Position numbers and translations under genes: made by a program | NCBI RefSeq assembly: GCF_030413635.1 | Contig: NZ_CP129235.1 | Span: 1,674,001 to 1,738,000 of the forward strand | Source: Planococcus shenhongbingii | GTDB lineage: Bacteria; Bacillota; Bacilli; Bacillales_A; Planococcaceae | Direction: 5' to 3' | Length of the DNA stretch: 64,000 bases | Shown: positions 32,692 through 42,631 of the stretch, piece by piece | How positions within the stretch are numbered: the first letter of the stretch is position 1 | Layout: each line of letters opens with the position of its first letter | Notes under the pieces: generated by a model | Database searches by the model: none | What the model was told of the DNA's origin: nothing | Seen by the model: the letters and a program-made list of their open reading frames with translations, nothing else

Positions 32692-32737
32692 GGACAGAGA
32701 TTTCCCTTTCAAGGGGGAATCTCTGTCCTTTTTTTTG
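32692..32737 (+). terminator. riboswitch-controlled terminator
   Basis: GGACAGAGATTTCCC and GGGGGAATCTCTGTCC form a long stem followed by eight T. The left arm continues from the last strand of the second aptamer, so ligand binding can compete with this stem. Confidence 0.92.
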
Positions 32738-32767
32738 TGGAATTTGATTATTGGAGGAGGAAAATGA

Positions 32768-33880
32768 ATGAGTGAAGTGACAGGGCAATTACAGCGTACA
32801 CCTCTTTTTGAGGCATACTCGAAGTATGGCGGGAAGACAATCGACTTCGGCGGATGGGAACTTCCGGTGCAATTTTCAAGCATTAAAGGAGAACACGAAG
32901 CAGTTCGGACAAAGGCTGGACTATTTGATGTTTCCCATATGGGCGAAATCATGGTGACGGGTTCTGGAAGCCTGGAGTTTTTGCAGCATCTTGTGACTAA
33001 CGACGTTTCCAAAATTAAAGACGGCCAAGCGCAATACTCAGCGATGTGCTATGAAAATGGTGGTGTTGTTGATGACTTGCTGGTCTATAAAATCAGTGAT
33101 GACCGGTATATGCTGGTTGTTAACGCCTCTAATATCGAAAAGGATTTTCAATGGATGCAAGATGCCGCATTCGGTGATGTCCAACTTGACAACCAGTCCG
33201 ATCAATTCGGTTTATTAGCTCTTCAAGGACCTCTGGCAGAAACGGTATTGCAGCGTTTGACTGAAGAAGACCTTTCTGAGATCAAAGCTTTCCGCTTTAA
33301 AACGGATGTTTCAGTCGGCGGATATCCAGTAATCGTTTCACGGACCGGCTATACAGGAGAAGACGGTTTTGAAATTTATGCAAATCTGGAAGCGACAGTC
33401 GCTCTTTGGGATAAAATTTTATCTGAAGGCGAAAAAGACGGCGTTTTGCCATGCGGTCTCGGAGCACGCGATACCTTGCGTTTTGAAGCATGTTTGGCAT
33501 TATACGGGCAAGAATTGTCTAAAGATATAACGCCGCTTGAAGCCGGATTGAATTTTGTTGTAAAACTGAAAAAAGAGTCCGACTTTACCGGGAAAGAAGC
33601 ATTGGCTGCCCAAAAAGAAAATGGAGTGCCCCGCAAGCTTGTCGGCATTGAAATGATTGACAAAGGCATTCCACGCCACGGCTATCCGGTTTATGCAGAT
33701 GGCAAACTGATCGGGGAAGTTACTTCAGGCACACAGTCACCGACACTTAAGAAAAATATCGGATTGGTTCTGGTTTCAACTGATTTTGCTGAACTCGGAA
33801 CTGAAGTCGAAATTGAAATCCGCAATAAACGCCTGAAAGCGAAGACAGTTGAAACGCCGTTTTATAAACGCGTTAAATAA
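32768..33880 (+). CDS. gcvT: glycine cleavage system T protein (aminomethyltransferase)
   Basis: Transfers the methylene group from the lipoyl arm of H protein to THF and releases ammonia. The 370 residues show [29 protein letters not shown] and [17 protein letters not shown] stands before the ATG of MSEVTG. First gene of gcvT-gcvPA-gcvPB. No gcvH is in the window, as in B. subtilis, where it lies elsewhere. Confidence 0.96.
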   Translation: MSEVTGQLQRTPLFEAYSKYGGKTIDFGGWELPVQFSSIKGEHEAVRTKAGLFDVSHMGEIMVTGSGSLEFLQHLVTNDVSKIKDGQAQYSAMCYENGGVVDDLLVYKISDDRYMLVVNASNIEKDFQWMQDAAFGDVQLDNQSDQFGLLALQGPLAETVLQRLTEEDLSEIKAFRFKTDVSVGGYPVIVSRTGYTGEDGFEIYANLEATVALWDKILSEGEKDGVLPCGLGARDTLRFEACLALYGQELSKDITPLEAGLNFVVKLKKESDFTGKEALAAQKENGVPRKLVGIEMIDKGIPRHGYPVYADGKLIGEVTSGTQSPTLKKNIGLVLVSTDFAELGTEVEIEIRNKRLKAKTVETPFYKRVK

Positions 33881-33907
33881 TCTTATTTGAAAAGGAGACC
33901 GCATTCT

Positions 33908-35275
33908 ATGAAACATCGCTATTTACCCATGACGTCTCAAGACGAAAAAGACATGCTGGACGTAATCGGCATCGAGTCGATTGATGAATTATTTGCAGAC
34001 ATTCCTGAAAAAGTCCGTTTTAAAGGCGAATACAATATCAAAGCGGCCAAATCCGAATCTTCATTGATAAAAGAATTGGCGCAATTAGCAGCGAAAAATG
34101 CTGATTCAAACCGTTATGCTTCGTTTTTGGGAGCAGGAGTTTACGACCATTACAAGCCGATTATTGTCGACCATGTAATTTCGCGTTCTGAGTTCTATAC
34201 AGCTTATACACCTTATCAGCCGGAAATTTCCCAAGGCGAATTGCAGGCGATTTTTGAATTCCAGACGATGATCAGTGAATTGACTGGAATGGATCTTGCC
34301 AACTCTTCGATGTATGACGGCGGAACGGCATTGGCAGAAGCTGGAATGCTTGCTGCGGCGCATACTCGCCGCAAAAAAATCCTGGTGTCACGTGCGGTTC
34401 ATCCGGAGTCGCGTGATGTTGTCCGCAGCTATGCACTAGGGCAATCGATTGAAGTGGAAGAAATCCCATTGAAAGATGGCCATACAGATCTTGAAGCATT
34501 GAAAAACATGATCAATGATGATGTAGCGGCTGTGATGATCCAATATCCGAACTTCTTTGGGCAAGTGGAAGACTTGGCTTCTTTCGAATCGGTTATCCAC
34601 GGGGCAGGTGCGCTGTTTGCGGTATCTGCCAATCCTTTGGCACTGGGTGCATTGACTTCGCCTGGTGAACTTGGGGCCGACATCACTGTAGGCGATGCGC
34701 AGCCATTCGGAATTCCAGAAGCTTTCGGTGGACCTCATTGCGGGTATTTTGCTGTCACTAAAAAATTGATGAGAAAAGTTCCAGGCCGTCTGGTTGGGGA
34801 AACGGTTGATGAAGACGGGCGCCGTGGCTTTGTGTTGACATTGCAAGCACGCGAACAGCATATCCGCCGCGATAAAGCGACTTCTAATATCTGTTCGAAC
34901 CAAGCGTTGAACGCATTGGCAGCATCTGTTGCCATGACAGCGCTCGGAAAAGTCGGCACGAAACATATCGCTGTACAGAACATCACTAAAACTTATTACA
35001 TGAAACAGCAACTGAAAAAAGCAGGATTTGATATTGCATTTGAAGGCGCTCATTTCAACGAAATCGTCGTGAAAACAAAAGCTCCGGTCAAAGAAGTTAA
35101 TACCGGATTGCTGGAAAAAGGAATTATCGGCGGCTATGATCTTGGCCGCAGCTACGAAGAGTTAGAAGGACATATGCTTGTTGCTGTAACTGAGCAGCGC
35201 ACAAAAGAAGAAATCGATGCATTCGTGCAGGAAGTTGCTGCATCAGTGCAGGAAATGGGGGCTACTCATGCATAA
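33908..35275 (+). CDS. gcvPA: glycine dehydrogenase (decarboxylating) subunit 1
   Basis: N-terminal-half subunit of the split P protein that decarboxylates glycine. 455 residues with [33 protein letters not shown] and [20 protein letters not shown]. The ATG of MKHRYLPM has AAAGGAGACC upstream. It overlaps gcvPB by eight bases, fitting a fixed one-to-one complex. Confidence 0.96.
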   Translation: MKHRYLPMTSQDEKDMLDVIGIESIDELFADIPEKVRFKGEYNIKAAKSESSLIKELAQLAAKNADSNRYASFLGAGVYDHYKPIIVDHVISRSEFYTAYTPYQPEISQGELQAIFEFQTMISELTGMDLANSSMYDGGTALAEAGMLAAAHTRRKKILVSRAVHPESRDVVRSYALGQSIEVEEIPLKDGHTDLEALKNMINDDVAAVMIQYPNFFGQVEDLASFESVIHGAGALFAVSANPLALGALTSPGELGADITVGDAQPFGIPEAFGGPHCGYFAVTKKLMRKVPGRLVGETVDEDGRRGFVLTLQAREQHIRRDKATSNICSNQALNALAASVAMTALGKVGTKHIAVQNITKTYYMKQQLKKAGFDIAFEGAHFNEIVVKTKAPVKEVNTGLLEKGIIGGYDLGRSYEELEGHMLVAVTEQRTKEEIDAFVQEVAASVQEMGATHA

Positions 35276-36731
35276 AGATAATCAACCGCTCATTTTTGAA
35301 ATGACGAAAGAAGGCCGCATCGGCTATAGCCTGCCGGATCTTGATGTTCCGGAAATTGATTTGAATGACGTCTTGCCGCAAGGCTTGATCCGTGAAAAAG
35401 CAGCTGAGCTGCCGGAAGTATCGGAACTGGACATCATGCGCCATTACACGGCTTTATCAAAGCGCAACCACGGCGTCGATTCCGGATTTTATCCGCTTGG
35501 TTCTTGCACGATGAAATACAACCCAAAAATCAACGAATCAGTTGCCCGTTTCCCTGGATTCGCGAATATCCATCCGTTGCAGGACGAATCCACTGTCCAA
35601 GGCGCAATGGAACTGTTATTCGATTTGCAGGAACATCTGAAAGAAATCACTGGCATGGATGAAGTGACACTTCAACCAGCTGCTGGTGCGCAAGGCGAGT
35701 GGACAGGCTTGATGATGATCCGTGCTTACCACGAGTCAAGAGGCGACATGAATCGCACAAAAGTCATCGTTCCCGATTCTGCACACGGCACGAACCCTGC
35801 ATCTGCTACAGTTGCCGGCTTTGAGACGGTGACAGTAAAATCGAACGAACACGGCTTAGTGGACCTTGAAGATTTAAAGCGCGTAGTTGGAGAAGATACA
35901 GCTGCATTGATGTTGACCAACCCGAATACGCTTGGCTTATTTGAAGAACAGATTCTTGAAATGGCTGCCATTATCCATGAAGTAGGCGGCAAATTGTATT
36001 ATGATGGTGCCAACTTGAACGCAGTTATGTCAAAAGCACGCCCTGGAGACATGGGCTTTGACGTGGTGCATTTAAACTTGCACAAGACATTCACTGGCCC
36101 ACACGGCGGCGGCGGCCCAGGTTCAGGCCCTGTAGGCGTGAAAAAGGATTTGATTCCTTACTTGCCGAAACCGGTTTTGGTGAAAACAGCAGAAGGTTTG
36201 ACATTCGACTACAACCGCCCGGATTCTATCGGACGCGTCAAGCCGTTCTACGGCAACTTTGGCATCAACGTCCGTGCTTATACGTATATCCGCTCAATGG
36301 GGCCGGACGGCTTAAAAGCGGTAACAGAATACGCGGTATTAAACGCCAATTACATGATGCGCAGACTGGCGCCTCATTTCGATTTGCCGTATGACCGCCA
36401 TTGCAAACACGAATTCGTATTAAGCGGCCGACGCCAGAAGAAACTGGGCGTGCGTACTTTGGATATGGCAAAACGCCTGCTTGACTTCGGCTACCATCCG
36501 CCAACGATCTACTTCCCGTTAAATGTGGAAGAAGGCATGATGATCGAACCGACAGAAACCGAATCAAAAGAAACCTTGGATTCATTTATCGACGCGATGA
36601 TCCAAATCGCTAAAGAAGTGGAAGACAATCCGGAAATCGTCCAGAATGCCCCGCATACGACGGTTATCAAACGGCTTGATGAAGCGCAGGCAGCCCGTAA
36701 GCCAGTGCTCCGCTACACGAAAGCTGAATAG
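35268..36731 (+). CDS. gcvPB: glycine dehydrogenase (decarboxylating) subunit 2
   Basis: C-terminal-half subunit of the P protein, with the pyridoxal phosphate lysine in [20 protein letters not shown]. Other marks are [25 protein letters not shown] and [11 protein letters not shown]. The start is the ATG inside the end of gcvPA. The length of 487 residues is full. Confidence 0.96.
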   Translation: MHKDNQPLIFEMTKEGRIGYSLPDLDVPEIDLNDVLPQGLIREKAAELPEVSELDIMRHYTALSKRNHGVDSGFYPLGSCTMKYNPKINESVARFPGFANIHPLQDESTVQGAMELLFDLQEHLKEITGMDEVTLQPAAGAQGEWTGLMMIRAYHESRGDMNRTKVIVPDSAHGTNPASATVAGFETVTVKSNEHGLVDLEDLKRVVGEDTAALMLTNPNTLGLFEEQILEMAAIIHEVGGKLYYDGANLNAVMSKARPGDMGFDVVHLNLHKTFTGPHGGGGPGSGPVGVKKDLIPYLPKPVLVKTAEGLTFDYNRPDSIGRVKPFYGNFGINVRAYTYIRSMGPDGLKAVTEYAVLNANYMMRRLAPHFDLPYDRHCKHEFVLSGRRQKKLGVRTLDMAKRLLDFGYHPPTIYFPLNVEEGMMIEPTETESKETLDSFIDAMIQIAKEVEDNPEIVQNAPHTTVIKRLDEAQAARKPVLRYTKAE

Positions 36732-36737
36732 AACAAA

Positions 36738-36782
36738 GAAAAGCCCGTTTGAAGGTATACAACCTTTCAAACGGGCTTTTTT
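36738..36782. terminator. bidirectional terminator after gcvPB
   Basis: AAAAGCCCGTTTGAA and TTCAAACGGGCTTTT pair over 15 bases. It stops gcvPB and the convergent AAA ATPase gene. Confidence 0.9.
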
Positions 36783-36799
36783 CTGATTTCCTACTAAAT

Positions 36800-38071
36800 T
36801 TAAAATCCTATGGGCGAATCGGATTCTTCCCAATTGTTCTGCTCGGTCCGTTTATTTTGCTTCTGAAGCTCACGGATGCGTTTCTCGTATTCGGAATTGC
36901 CTTCATAATGCCAGTTCAGTGCAGACGACATATAAAGCTCGTTAAGCTGCGAAATAGACAAGCCTTTGGTCAATTTCGCCATATCGTCAATTTCTTCTTC
37001 AGTAAAAATGGATTTGACGTCCAGTTTCCGCAAATATTGCTTGCGCAGTTTTTTATCCGGGGAAGGAATTTCGTAAGCCCTGTCAAAGCGCCCTGCGCGG
37101 TTGATCAGCGCCGGATCGATCCGTTCGGGGTAATTCGTCGTGCCGATGATGAACAGGCCTTCACGCGATTGTGTGCCGTCGAGCGTATTGAGAAAAACAG
37201 AGCGCATGAACTCCGGCATCGAATCGATATCTTCTATGACAAGGATTGCCGGGGCCAGCCGGGAAACGATGCCGAACACTTCCTGGACAGTATAGCTATT
37301 TGTGTGTTCGGTAATCTGCCAGTAAACAACTGGAGCTTCAGTGGAGCCGGTGATGGACTTGACCAATGTTGTTTTGCCGTTGCCCGGTGAGCCGTAAAGC
37401 AGGATGCCCCGTTTAAAAGGAACGCCATAGTCTTTGAAGAACTGGCCGCCTTTTCTGAAAAACTCATCGATGGAACGGAATATGTCTTGTTTCACGCCTT
37501 CTTCGAGCATGACGTCTTGCCGGGAGACGATTGCCATCTCACCGTAATTGCGGCGTTTCACGCCTTCTTCAGCGTCCACCAGGAATGTGATATTGTTCAT
37601 CAGCGTCTGGCGCAGCATTTCATTCGTATCTTCGAGAAATTGGAATGCACCTTCAATGGATTTTGCAAAGCATTGAAACTCAGGCCAGCTATTGTCCGAA
37701 GTGGTGTAAAAAGGCAATTGAGTCAGCGCCACTTCATGCTTTGGAAAATAAATCAGCCGATTCTCAAATGTCTCTTGGATCTTTAAGTTTCCGCTATGCA
37801 AATCATCCGATGTATTGCCGATTTTGCCCATCGGACGCGCTTCGTAAATGAACGACAGTGTTTCATATGCCAGCTGGCCATTTTCCATCATATCAAGCAA
37901 GTATGTATAAAGTTGAGTGATGGTTTCCGTTATGTCGATATGCATCCAAGAACCCGGTGACCGCTCGTCAAGCTGAGTAAAAATGCGTGCCGAGACAGCG
38001 GCGACGTCGGCATAATGCGGCAACGTTTCACGGATTGAATGATGGTGCGGAAATAAAATTGTCGGTTTCAT
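36800..38071 (-). CDS. AAA-type ATPase
   Basis: Soluble AAA ATPase of 423 residues. The N-terminal 190 residues match no domain I recognise. The AAA core has Walker A GSPGNGKTT, Walker B ILVIEDID, the sensor-1 TTNYPERIDPAL, and the arginine region RAGRFDRAYEI, as in Bcs1/FtsH/p97-like ATPases. A coiled charged tail of about 35 residues (YEKRIRELQKQNKR) follows. There is no protease or transmembrane part. It stands on the opposite strand between gcvPB and yqhL, where B. subtilis has nothing similar, so it is a lineage insertion. Its substrate is unknown. Confidence 0.85.
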   Translation of the reverse strand: MKPTILFPHHHSIRETLPHYADVAAVSARIFTQLDERSPGSWMHIDITETITQLYTYLLDMMENGQLAYETLSFIYEARPMGKIGNTSDDLHSGNLKIQETFENRLIYFPKHEVALTQLPFYTTSDNSWPEFQCFAKSIEGAFQFLEDTNEMLRQTLMNNITFLVDAEEGVKRRNYGEMAIVSRQDVMLEEGVKQDIFRSIDEFFRKGGQFFKDYGVPFKRGILLYGSPGNGKTTLVKSITGSTEAPVVYWQITEHTNSYTVQEVFGIVSRLAPAILVIEDIDSMPEFMRSVFLNTLDGTQSREGLFIIGTTNYPERIDPALINRAGRFDRAYEIPSPDKKLRKQYLRKLDVKSIFTEEEIDDMAKLTKGLSISQLNELYMSSALNWHYEGNSEYEKRIRELQKQNKRTEQNNWEESDSPIGF

Positions 38072-38114
38072 ATAGTTCCCCTCGTTTCATTTTAATGGAA
38101 TGGGCATTAGGTAG

Positions 38115-38147
38115 AAAAAAAGTCTTTCCTGTTTGGAAAGACTTTTA
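38115..38147 (-). terminator. terminator after yqhL
   Basis: On the minus strand AAAGTCTTTCC and GGAAAGACTTT pair over 11 bases, followed by seven T. It separates yqhL from the AAA gene on the same strand. Confidence 0.88.
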
Positions 38148-38151
38148 TAAA

Positions 38152-38535
38152 TTATCCTTTTGATTTAATTTTGCCGGTCCATTGTTTGAATCCGCCTTGC
38201 AGCTGATACAGCTGAGTATAGCCTTTTTTCTTCAAAAACAATGCAACACGGCCGCTGCGTGCGCCGTTTTGGTCATATAAATAAACCGGCTTGTCGGAAC
38301 GGATTTCCTTGTAGCGCTGGCGCAATTGAGACTGAGGTATATTGCGTGCCCCTAAAATGTGGCCGCCGGCAAATTCTTTTGGCTCACGGACATCGATAAG
38401 CTGAGCTTTGCGATAGCCTTCGATAAATTGTTCCTGTGTAAGGTTTGTGACAGCTTTTTTAATCCGGAAATAAGAAATCAAACCGAATATGATGACGACT
38501 AGCAGTACGCCTATGATGATATACAGATAATCCAA
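38152..38535 (-). CDS. yqhL: membrane-anchored rhodanese-fold protein (YqhL-like)
   Basis: 127 residues: a transmembrane helix at about 4-22, then one rhodanese domain with [22 protein letters not shown] and [10 protein letters not shown]. The active-site loop reads [13 protein letters not shown] sulfur-transferring rhodanese has Cys where this protein has Asp, so classical activity is not expected. Position next to lipM is the same as for yqhL in B. subtilis. It is transcribed away from lipM. Confidence 0.85.
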   Translation of the reverse strand: MDYLYIIIGVLLVVIIFGLISYFRIKKAVTNLTQEQFIEGYRKAQLIDVREPKEFAGGHILGARNIPQSQLRQRYKEIRSDKPVYLYDQNGARSGRVALFLKKKGYTQLYQLQGGFKQWTGKIKSKG

Positions 38536-38637
38536 TGTTCTTCTTGCCCCTTTCTATTCTCTCTTTATTATAAAAGAAGGAGTGACGTTTGTTCAATGGC
38601 AATGTTACACTATTTAATGGATTTAGGGGGCGATCTT

Positions 38638-39474
38638 GTGAAAATTTCGGAATGGTACTTTATAAATTCTGGGCGCAACAGCCCTTCATTCAACATGGCA
38701 ATGGATGAAGCTTTACTGGATTGGCATAGCGAAGGCCTTATCCCGCCGGTAATCCGGTTCTATGGCTGGAATCCAGCCACTTTGTCGATCGGCTATTTTC
38801 AAAAAGTGGAAAAAGAAATCGACATGGAGAAAGTCGAAGAGCTCGGACTCGGATTTGTCCGGCGTCCAACCGGCGGCAGGGGGGTGCTCCATGAGCATGA
38901 ACTGACGTACAGCATCATCGTCAGCGAAGATTACCCGGATATGCCGGAGACGGTTACGCAAGCCTATCGTGTGCTTAGTGAAGGCTTGTTGAAAGGATTT
39001 CATAATCTGGGGCTTGATGCATATTTTTCAGTGCCGGATACCGCGGAGAAGAGAGCGGATTTGAAGCAGCCGAAAAGTGCTGTTTGTTTTGACTCTCCAA
39101 GCTGGTACGAAATGGTCGTTGAAGGGAAGAAAGTGGCCGGCAGTGCGCAAACCCGCCAAAAAGGCGTTATCCTTCAGCACGGCGCCATTCTTCTGGATTT
39201 GGATATCGAAAAACTGCTGTCCGTCTTCAAGTACCGGAAGCCTGAAATAAAAGAAATTATGCGCGAGAAAATTCCTGGAAAAGCGGTAGCAATCAATTCC
39301 CTGAGGGAACAGCCCGCATCGATTGAAGAATGCATCGAAGCTTTTAAGACAGGGTTTCAGGATGCTTTAGGCATCAGTTTAGAGCCATACATATTGAACG
39401 AAGAACAGCTGGATTACATTAAAGCCGTTGAAGAAAAAAAGTACGGCAACGATGATTGGAATTTTCGGACTTAA
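38638..39474 (+). CDS. lipM: octanoyl-[GcvH] : protein N-octanoyltransferase LipM
   Basis: Moves the octanoyl group from ACP to GcvH in lipoate synthesis. The 278 residues have [41 protein letters not shown], the active-site Cys in [11 protein letters not shown] and [17 protein letters not shown]. The start is GTG, with AGGGGG nine bases upstream; an earlier ATG adds 14 residues not seen in the family. The link to the gcv genes, whose H protein carries the lipoyl arm, makes good sense. Confidence 0.92.
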   Translation: MKISEWYFINSGRNSPSFNMAMDEALLDWHSEGLIPPVIRFYGWNPATLSIGYFQKVEKEIDMEKVEELGLGFVRRPTGGRGVLHEHELTYSIIVSEDYPDMPETVTQAYRVLSEGLLKGFHNLGLDAYFSVPDTAEKRADLKQPKSAVCFDSPSWYEMVVEGKKVAGSAQTRQKGVILQHGAILLDLDIEKLLSVFKYRKPEIKEIMREKIPGKAVAINSLREQPASIEECIEAFKTGFQDALGISLEPYILNEEQLDYIKAVEEKKYGNDDWNFRT

Positions 39475-39582
39475 GGAGCCTTTTGGCTCATTTTCAAAAC
39501 CGGGTTCATTTGAAAAGCTTGATTCTATCGGTTTTCCAATTGGAAAAAAATTCTGAGCAAAATTTTGTTATTTAAAAAAGTT

Positions 39583-39626
39583 TCAATATCTAGTATCATG
39601 GGAATTGTAGTAATACTATATATAGT
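39583..39626 (+). promoter_or_regulatory. paired NrdR boxes before nrdJ
   Basis: ACTATATATAGT at 39615-39626 is a perfect palindrome matching the NrdR consensus (ACACTATATATAGTGT, here also followed by GT). TCAATATCTAGT at 39583-39594 matches it at nine of 12 positions. The two are 32 bases apart, three helical turns, as known for NrdR. A TATAAT stands at 39638. Confidence 0.85.
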
Positions 39627-39662
39627 GTTTAACTCCATATAATACAAAGGAGGAATTGTCAA

Positions 39663-42224
39663 ATGGTTTCTGTCACACAAACTCAATACACACTTGATCC
39701 AAATTCTTTAAACAAAGATATTCAGGCATTCCCGCAAGTTCATGCGATTACTCCTGAGATGAAAATTACGCATAAAGGGGTATCCCGTCTCGTAATGATT
39801 GACCGGTATTCTTTTAAAGATACGGAAAAAAAGACGCTTAAAGCCGGCGATTTCGTCGTTTTAACCGTTAAAGAAGATCCGAAATTCCCGGCTCGCGGCC
39901 TTGGATTTATCGTTTCAATCGATAAAGAGGCAAACACAGCGAAAATCTGGATTGAAGAAGATTATCGCAGTGCCATCGACAAGGAAAGCGAACAAGAAAG
40001 CGGAATCGTCAACCGTACTTTAGATGTTATTGAAAAACCGCTTGAAGTTTATTACGAACAAATCGCAAAACGCAATGCGACCGGTCTGGCATCGGTGGAA
40101 ACGACTCCAGAGAAACGCCAGCACTGGTTCGAAAAATTCTACGAACAGCTTGTCGGTTTGAAATTCATTCCAGCAGGCCGTGTTTTGTACGGAGCGGGAG
40201 CAGATACAGATGTAACGTATTTCAACTGTTATGTCATGCCGTTTGTCGCGGATTCACGCGAAGGAATTTCGGATCACCGCAAACAAGTGATGGAAATCAT
40301 GTCAAGAGGCGGAGGGGTCGGAACAAACGGTTCAACGCTCCGCCCGCGCAATACGCTGGCACGGGGAGTCAACGGCAAATCATCGGGGTCGGTATCCTGG
40401 CTTGATGACATCGCAAAACTGACGCATCTGGTGGAACAAGGCGGCTCGCGCCGCGGTGCACAAATGATCATGCTTGCCGACTGGCATCCGGATATTGCGG
40501 AATTCATCATTTCCAAGATGCAGAACCCGCGCATCCTGCGTTATTTGATCGAAAACTCACAAGATGAAACGATCAAAAAACTGGCGCATAATAAATTGAA
40601 ATTCAAACCGTTGACTGAACAGGAAGAAGCGATGTATCAAGGCATCCTGAACTACCGGGCAATTCCTGGAATGGGCGGCTTTAACGAAAAAATCATGCGT
40701 GACGCGGAAACAAAGCTGCGCGACGGCGGAACCTATTCTGTCCATAACGAAGAATTCCTGACTGGCGCCAATATCTCGGTTACGTTGACGGACGATTTCA
40801 TGCAAGCTGTAGAACAAGACGCTGATTTCGAATTGCGCTTCCCGGCAGTGGAATCCTATTCAAAAGAAGAGATGGCGATCTACAACGAACAATGGCATCA
40901 AATCGGCGATGTGCGCGAATGGGAAAAAATGGGCCATAAAGTGCGCACTTACCGGACGATGAAAGCCCGTGAATTGTGGAATTTGATAAATGTCTGTGCC
41001 ACTTATTCCGCTGAACCCGGCATTTTCTTCATTGACAACGCCAATGAAAAAACCAATGCTACAGCGTACGGACAAAAAGTTGTTGCGACGAATCCTTGCG
41101 GTGAGCAGCCGCTTGCTCCTTATTCTGTCTGTAACTTGGCGGCAGTCAACTTGGCAAGATTTGCAGACCCGGTGACGAAACAAGTCGATTTCCAAGCTTT
41201 AAAAGAAACGGTGCGCGTCGGTGTCCGGATGCAGGATAATGTTATTGACGCGACTCCTTATTTCCTTGAAGAAAACCGCGTCCAGGCTCTTGGGGAACGG
41301 CGTGTCGGCCTTGGAGTAATGGGCCTTGCTGATCTTCTCATCTATTGCGACAAAGAATACGGTTCACCGGAAGGCAATGAGCTGGTCGATGAAATCTTCA
41401 AGACGATCGCGATTGCTGCATACGAGCAATCAACGGATTTAGCAGTGGAACGTGGAAGCTTCCCGTTCCTTGTTGGAAATACCGATGAAGAAACAGCGGC
41501 TCTCCGTAAAGCCTTTACCGAAACCGGCTTTATGCAAGGCATGCCAGAAGAAGTGCGCGAAGGCATTTTGGAAAACGGCATCCGAAATTCTCACTTGCTG
41601 ACAGTAGCGCCGACAGGATCTACTGGAACGATGGTTGGCGTTTCAACCGGCCTTGAGCCATACTATTCATTCACCTACTACCGCAGCGGCCGTCTTGGCA
41701 AATTTATCGAAGTTAAAGCCGACATCGTGCGCGAGTATCTGAAAAGCAATCCGGATGCAGATGAAGAAAACCTGCCAAAAGCATTTGTGACTTCAATGGA
41801 CTTAGCTCCGGAAGCTCATGCTGACGTGCAATGCATCATTCAGCGCTGGATTGACTCTTCGATTTCCAAAACGGTCAACGCGCCGCGCGGCTATACGGTC
41901 GAACAAGTAGAAGGCGTGTACGAGCGCTTGTACAAAGGCGGAGCAAAAGGCGGCACGGTTTATGTTGACGGCAGCCGTGATTCGCAAGTGCTGACGCTGA
42001 AAGCGGAAGAAAACACTTTCGAAGAAGAAGACCACAAAGAAGAAGTCAAAGGGAAACGCCCAATCGTCCTTATTGATACGATCCAGGATTTGCGATCAAC
42101 CAATGTAACAATCGGATCAGAAGTGGGCGACACTTGCCCGGTCTGCCGAAAAGGGACCGTTGAAGAAATGGGCGGCTGCAATACATGCACCAACTGCAAC
42201 GCTCAATTAAAATGCGGACTATAA
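39663..42224 (+). CDS. nrdJ: vitamin B12-dependent (class II) ribonucleotide reductase
   Basis: Reduces ribonucleotides to deoxyribonucleotides using adenosylcobalamin, without oxygen dependence. The 853 residues show the substrate-site Cys in FNCYVMP, the loop NPCGEQPLAPYSVCNLAAVNL with the radical Cys, and VAPTGSTG. The C-terminal zinc ribbon CPVC..CNTCTNC..LKCGL has the redox cysteines. An extra N-terminal segment of about 100 residues precedes the catalytic core. There is no ATP-cone that I can recognise. AAAGGAGG stands before the ATG. This gene sits where B. subtilis has mntR and yqhO-R, so it is a local replacement. Confidence 0.94.
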   Translation: MVSVTQTQYTLDPNSLNKDIQAFPQVHAITPEMKITHKGVSRLVMIDRYSFKDTEKKTLKAGDFVVLTVKEDPKFPARGLGFIVSIDKEANTAKIWIEEDYRSAIDKESEQESGIVNRTLDVIEKPLEVYYEQIAKRNATGLASVETTPEKRQHWFEKFYEQLVGLKFIPAGRVLYGAGADTDVTYFNCYVMPFVADSREGISDHRKQVMEIMSRGGGVGTNGSTLRPRNTLARGVNGKSSGSVSWLDDIAKLTHLVEQGGSRRGAQMIMLADWHPDIAEFIISKMQNPRILRYLIENSQDETIKKLAHNKLKFKPLTEQEEAMYQGILNYRAIPGMGGFNEKIMRDAETKLRDGGTYSVHNEEFLTGANISVTLTDDFMQAVEQDADFELRFPAVESYSKEEMAIYNEQWHQIGDVREWEKMGHKVRTYRTMKARELWNLINVCATYSAEPGIFFIDNANEKTNATAYGQKVVATNPCGEQPLAPYSVCNLAAVNLARFADPVTKQVDFQALKETVRVGVRMQDNVIDATPYFLEENRVQALGERRVGLGVMGLADLLIYCDKEYGSPEGNELVDEIFKTIAIAAYEQSTDLAVERGSFPFLVGNTDEETAALRKAFTETGFMQGMPEEVREGILENGIRNSHLLTVAPTGSTGTMVGVSTGLEPYYSFTYYRSGRLGKFIEVKADIVREYLKSNPDADEENLPKAFVTSMDLAPEAHADVQCIIQRWIDSSISKTVNAPRGYTVEQVEGVYERLYKGGAKGGTVYVDGSRDSQVLTLKAEENTFEEEDHKEEVKGKRPIVLIDTIQDLRSTNVTIGSEVGDTCPVCRKGTVEEMGGCNTCTNCNAQLKCGL

Positions 42225-42234
42225 GAAGAACCAG

Positions 42235-42268
42235 AAACGCGACGGCTCCGGCCGCCGCGTTTTTTTGC
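42235..42268 (+). terminator. terminator after nrdJ
   Basis: AAACGCGACGGC and GCCGCCGCGTTT pair with one mismatch, then a T run follows. Confidence 0.82.
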
Positions 42269-42631
42269 CGTTTCATAATTTCGTGAAGAGAAAAGGCAAT
42301 AAATGTAGAAAACTACAAGAGGAAAAATATAAAAAAGCACTAACACAAACCTTTATCAATTCAGAAACGAGTTTGGCAATCGAAAAAACTGTAAGACAGT
42401 AAAAAGATAATACATGTAAAATACTACATAAGGCCAATTTGAAAAATTCAAAACCTAAAACAAGAAATAAAAAATGAAAAAGACAGAGAAAAACCGGTTC
42501 AGTTAAAAAGAAAAGGGATTAACAAATAAATCAGCAAATCAATTGAAGAATTTCCAGTTTTTCTTTTAATGGTTGCTCGTTTTTTGCCGTATGATAAAAT
42601 AGTGAAGACTGTGATGGAGAGGAGTGGGAAA
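42269..42631. other. AT-rich gene-free stretch with twin palindromes
   Basis: About 360 AT-rich bases with no gene. TGTAGAAAACTACA (42304) and TGTAAAATACTACA (42415) are two near-identical motifs, 12 of 14 bases alike and 111 bases apart; the first is a perfect inverted repeat with a four-base centre. They could be binding sites for an unknown regulator. Confidence 0.55.
42573..42600 (+). promoter_or_regulatory. possible aroQ promoter
   Basis: TTGCTC and TAAAAT lie 16 bases apart, 31 bases before the aroQ ATG. Confidence 0.45.

Noticed and set aside
34436..35053. 205-codon minus-strand frame opposite gcvPA
   Set aside because: Antisense to a full, conserved gene; no ribosome site and no domain.
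38596..38637. ATG 14 codons upstream as lipM start
   Set aside because: The extra residues are not found in LipM proteins, and AGGGGG is positioned for the GTG at 38638.
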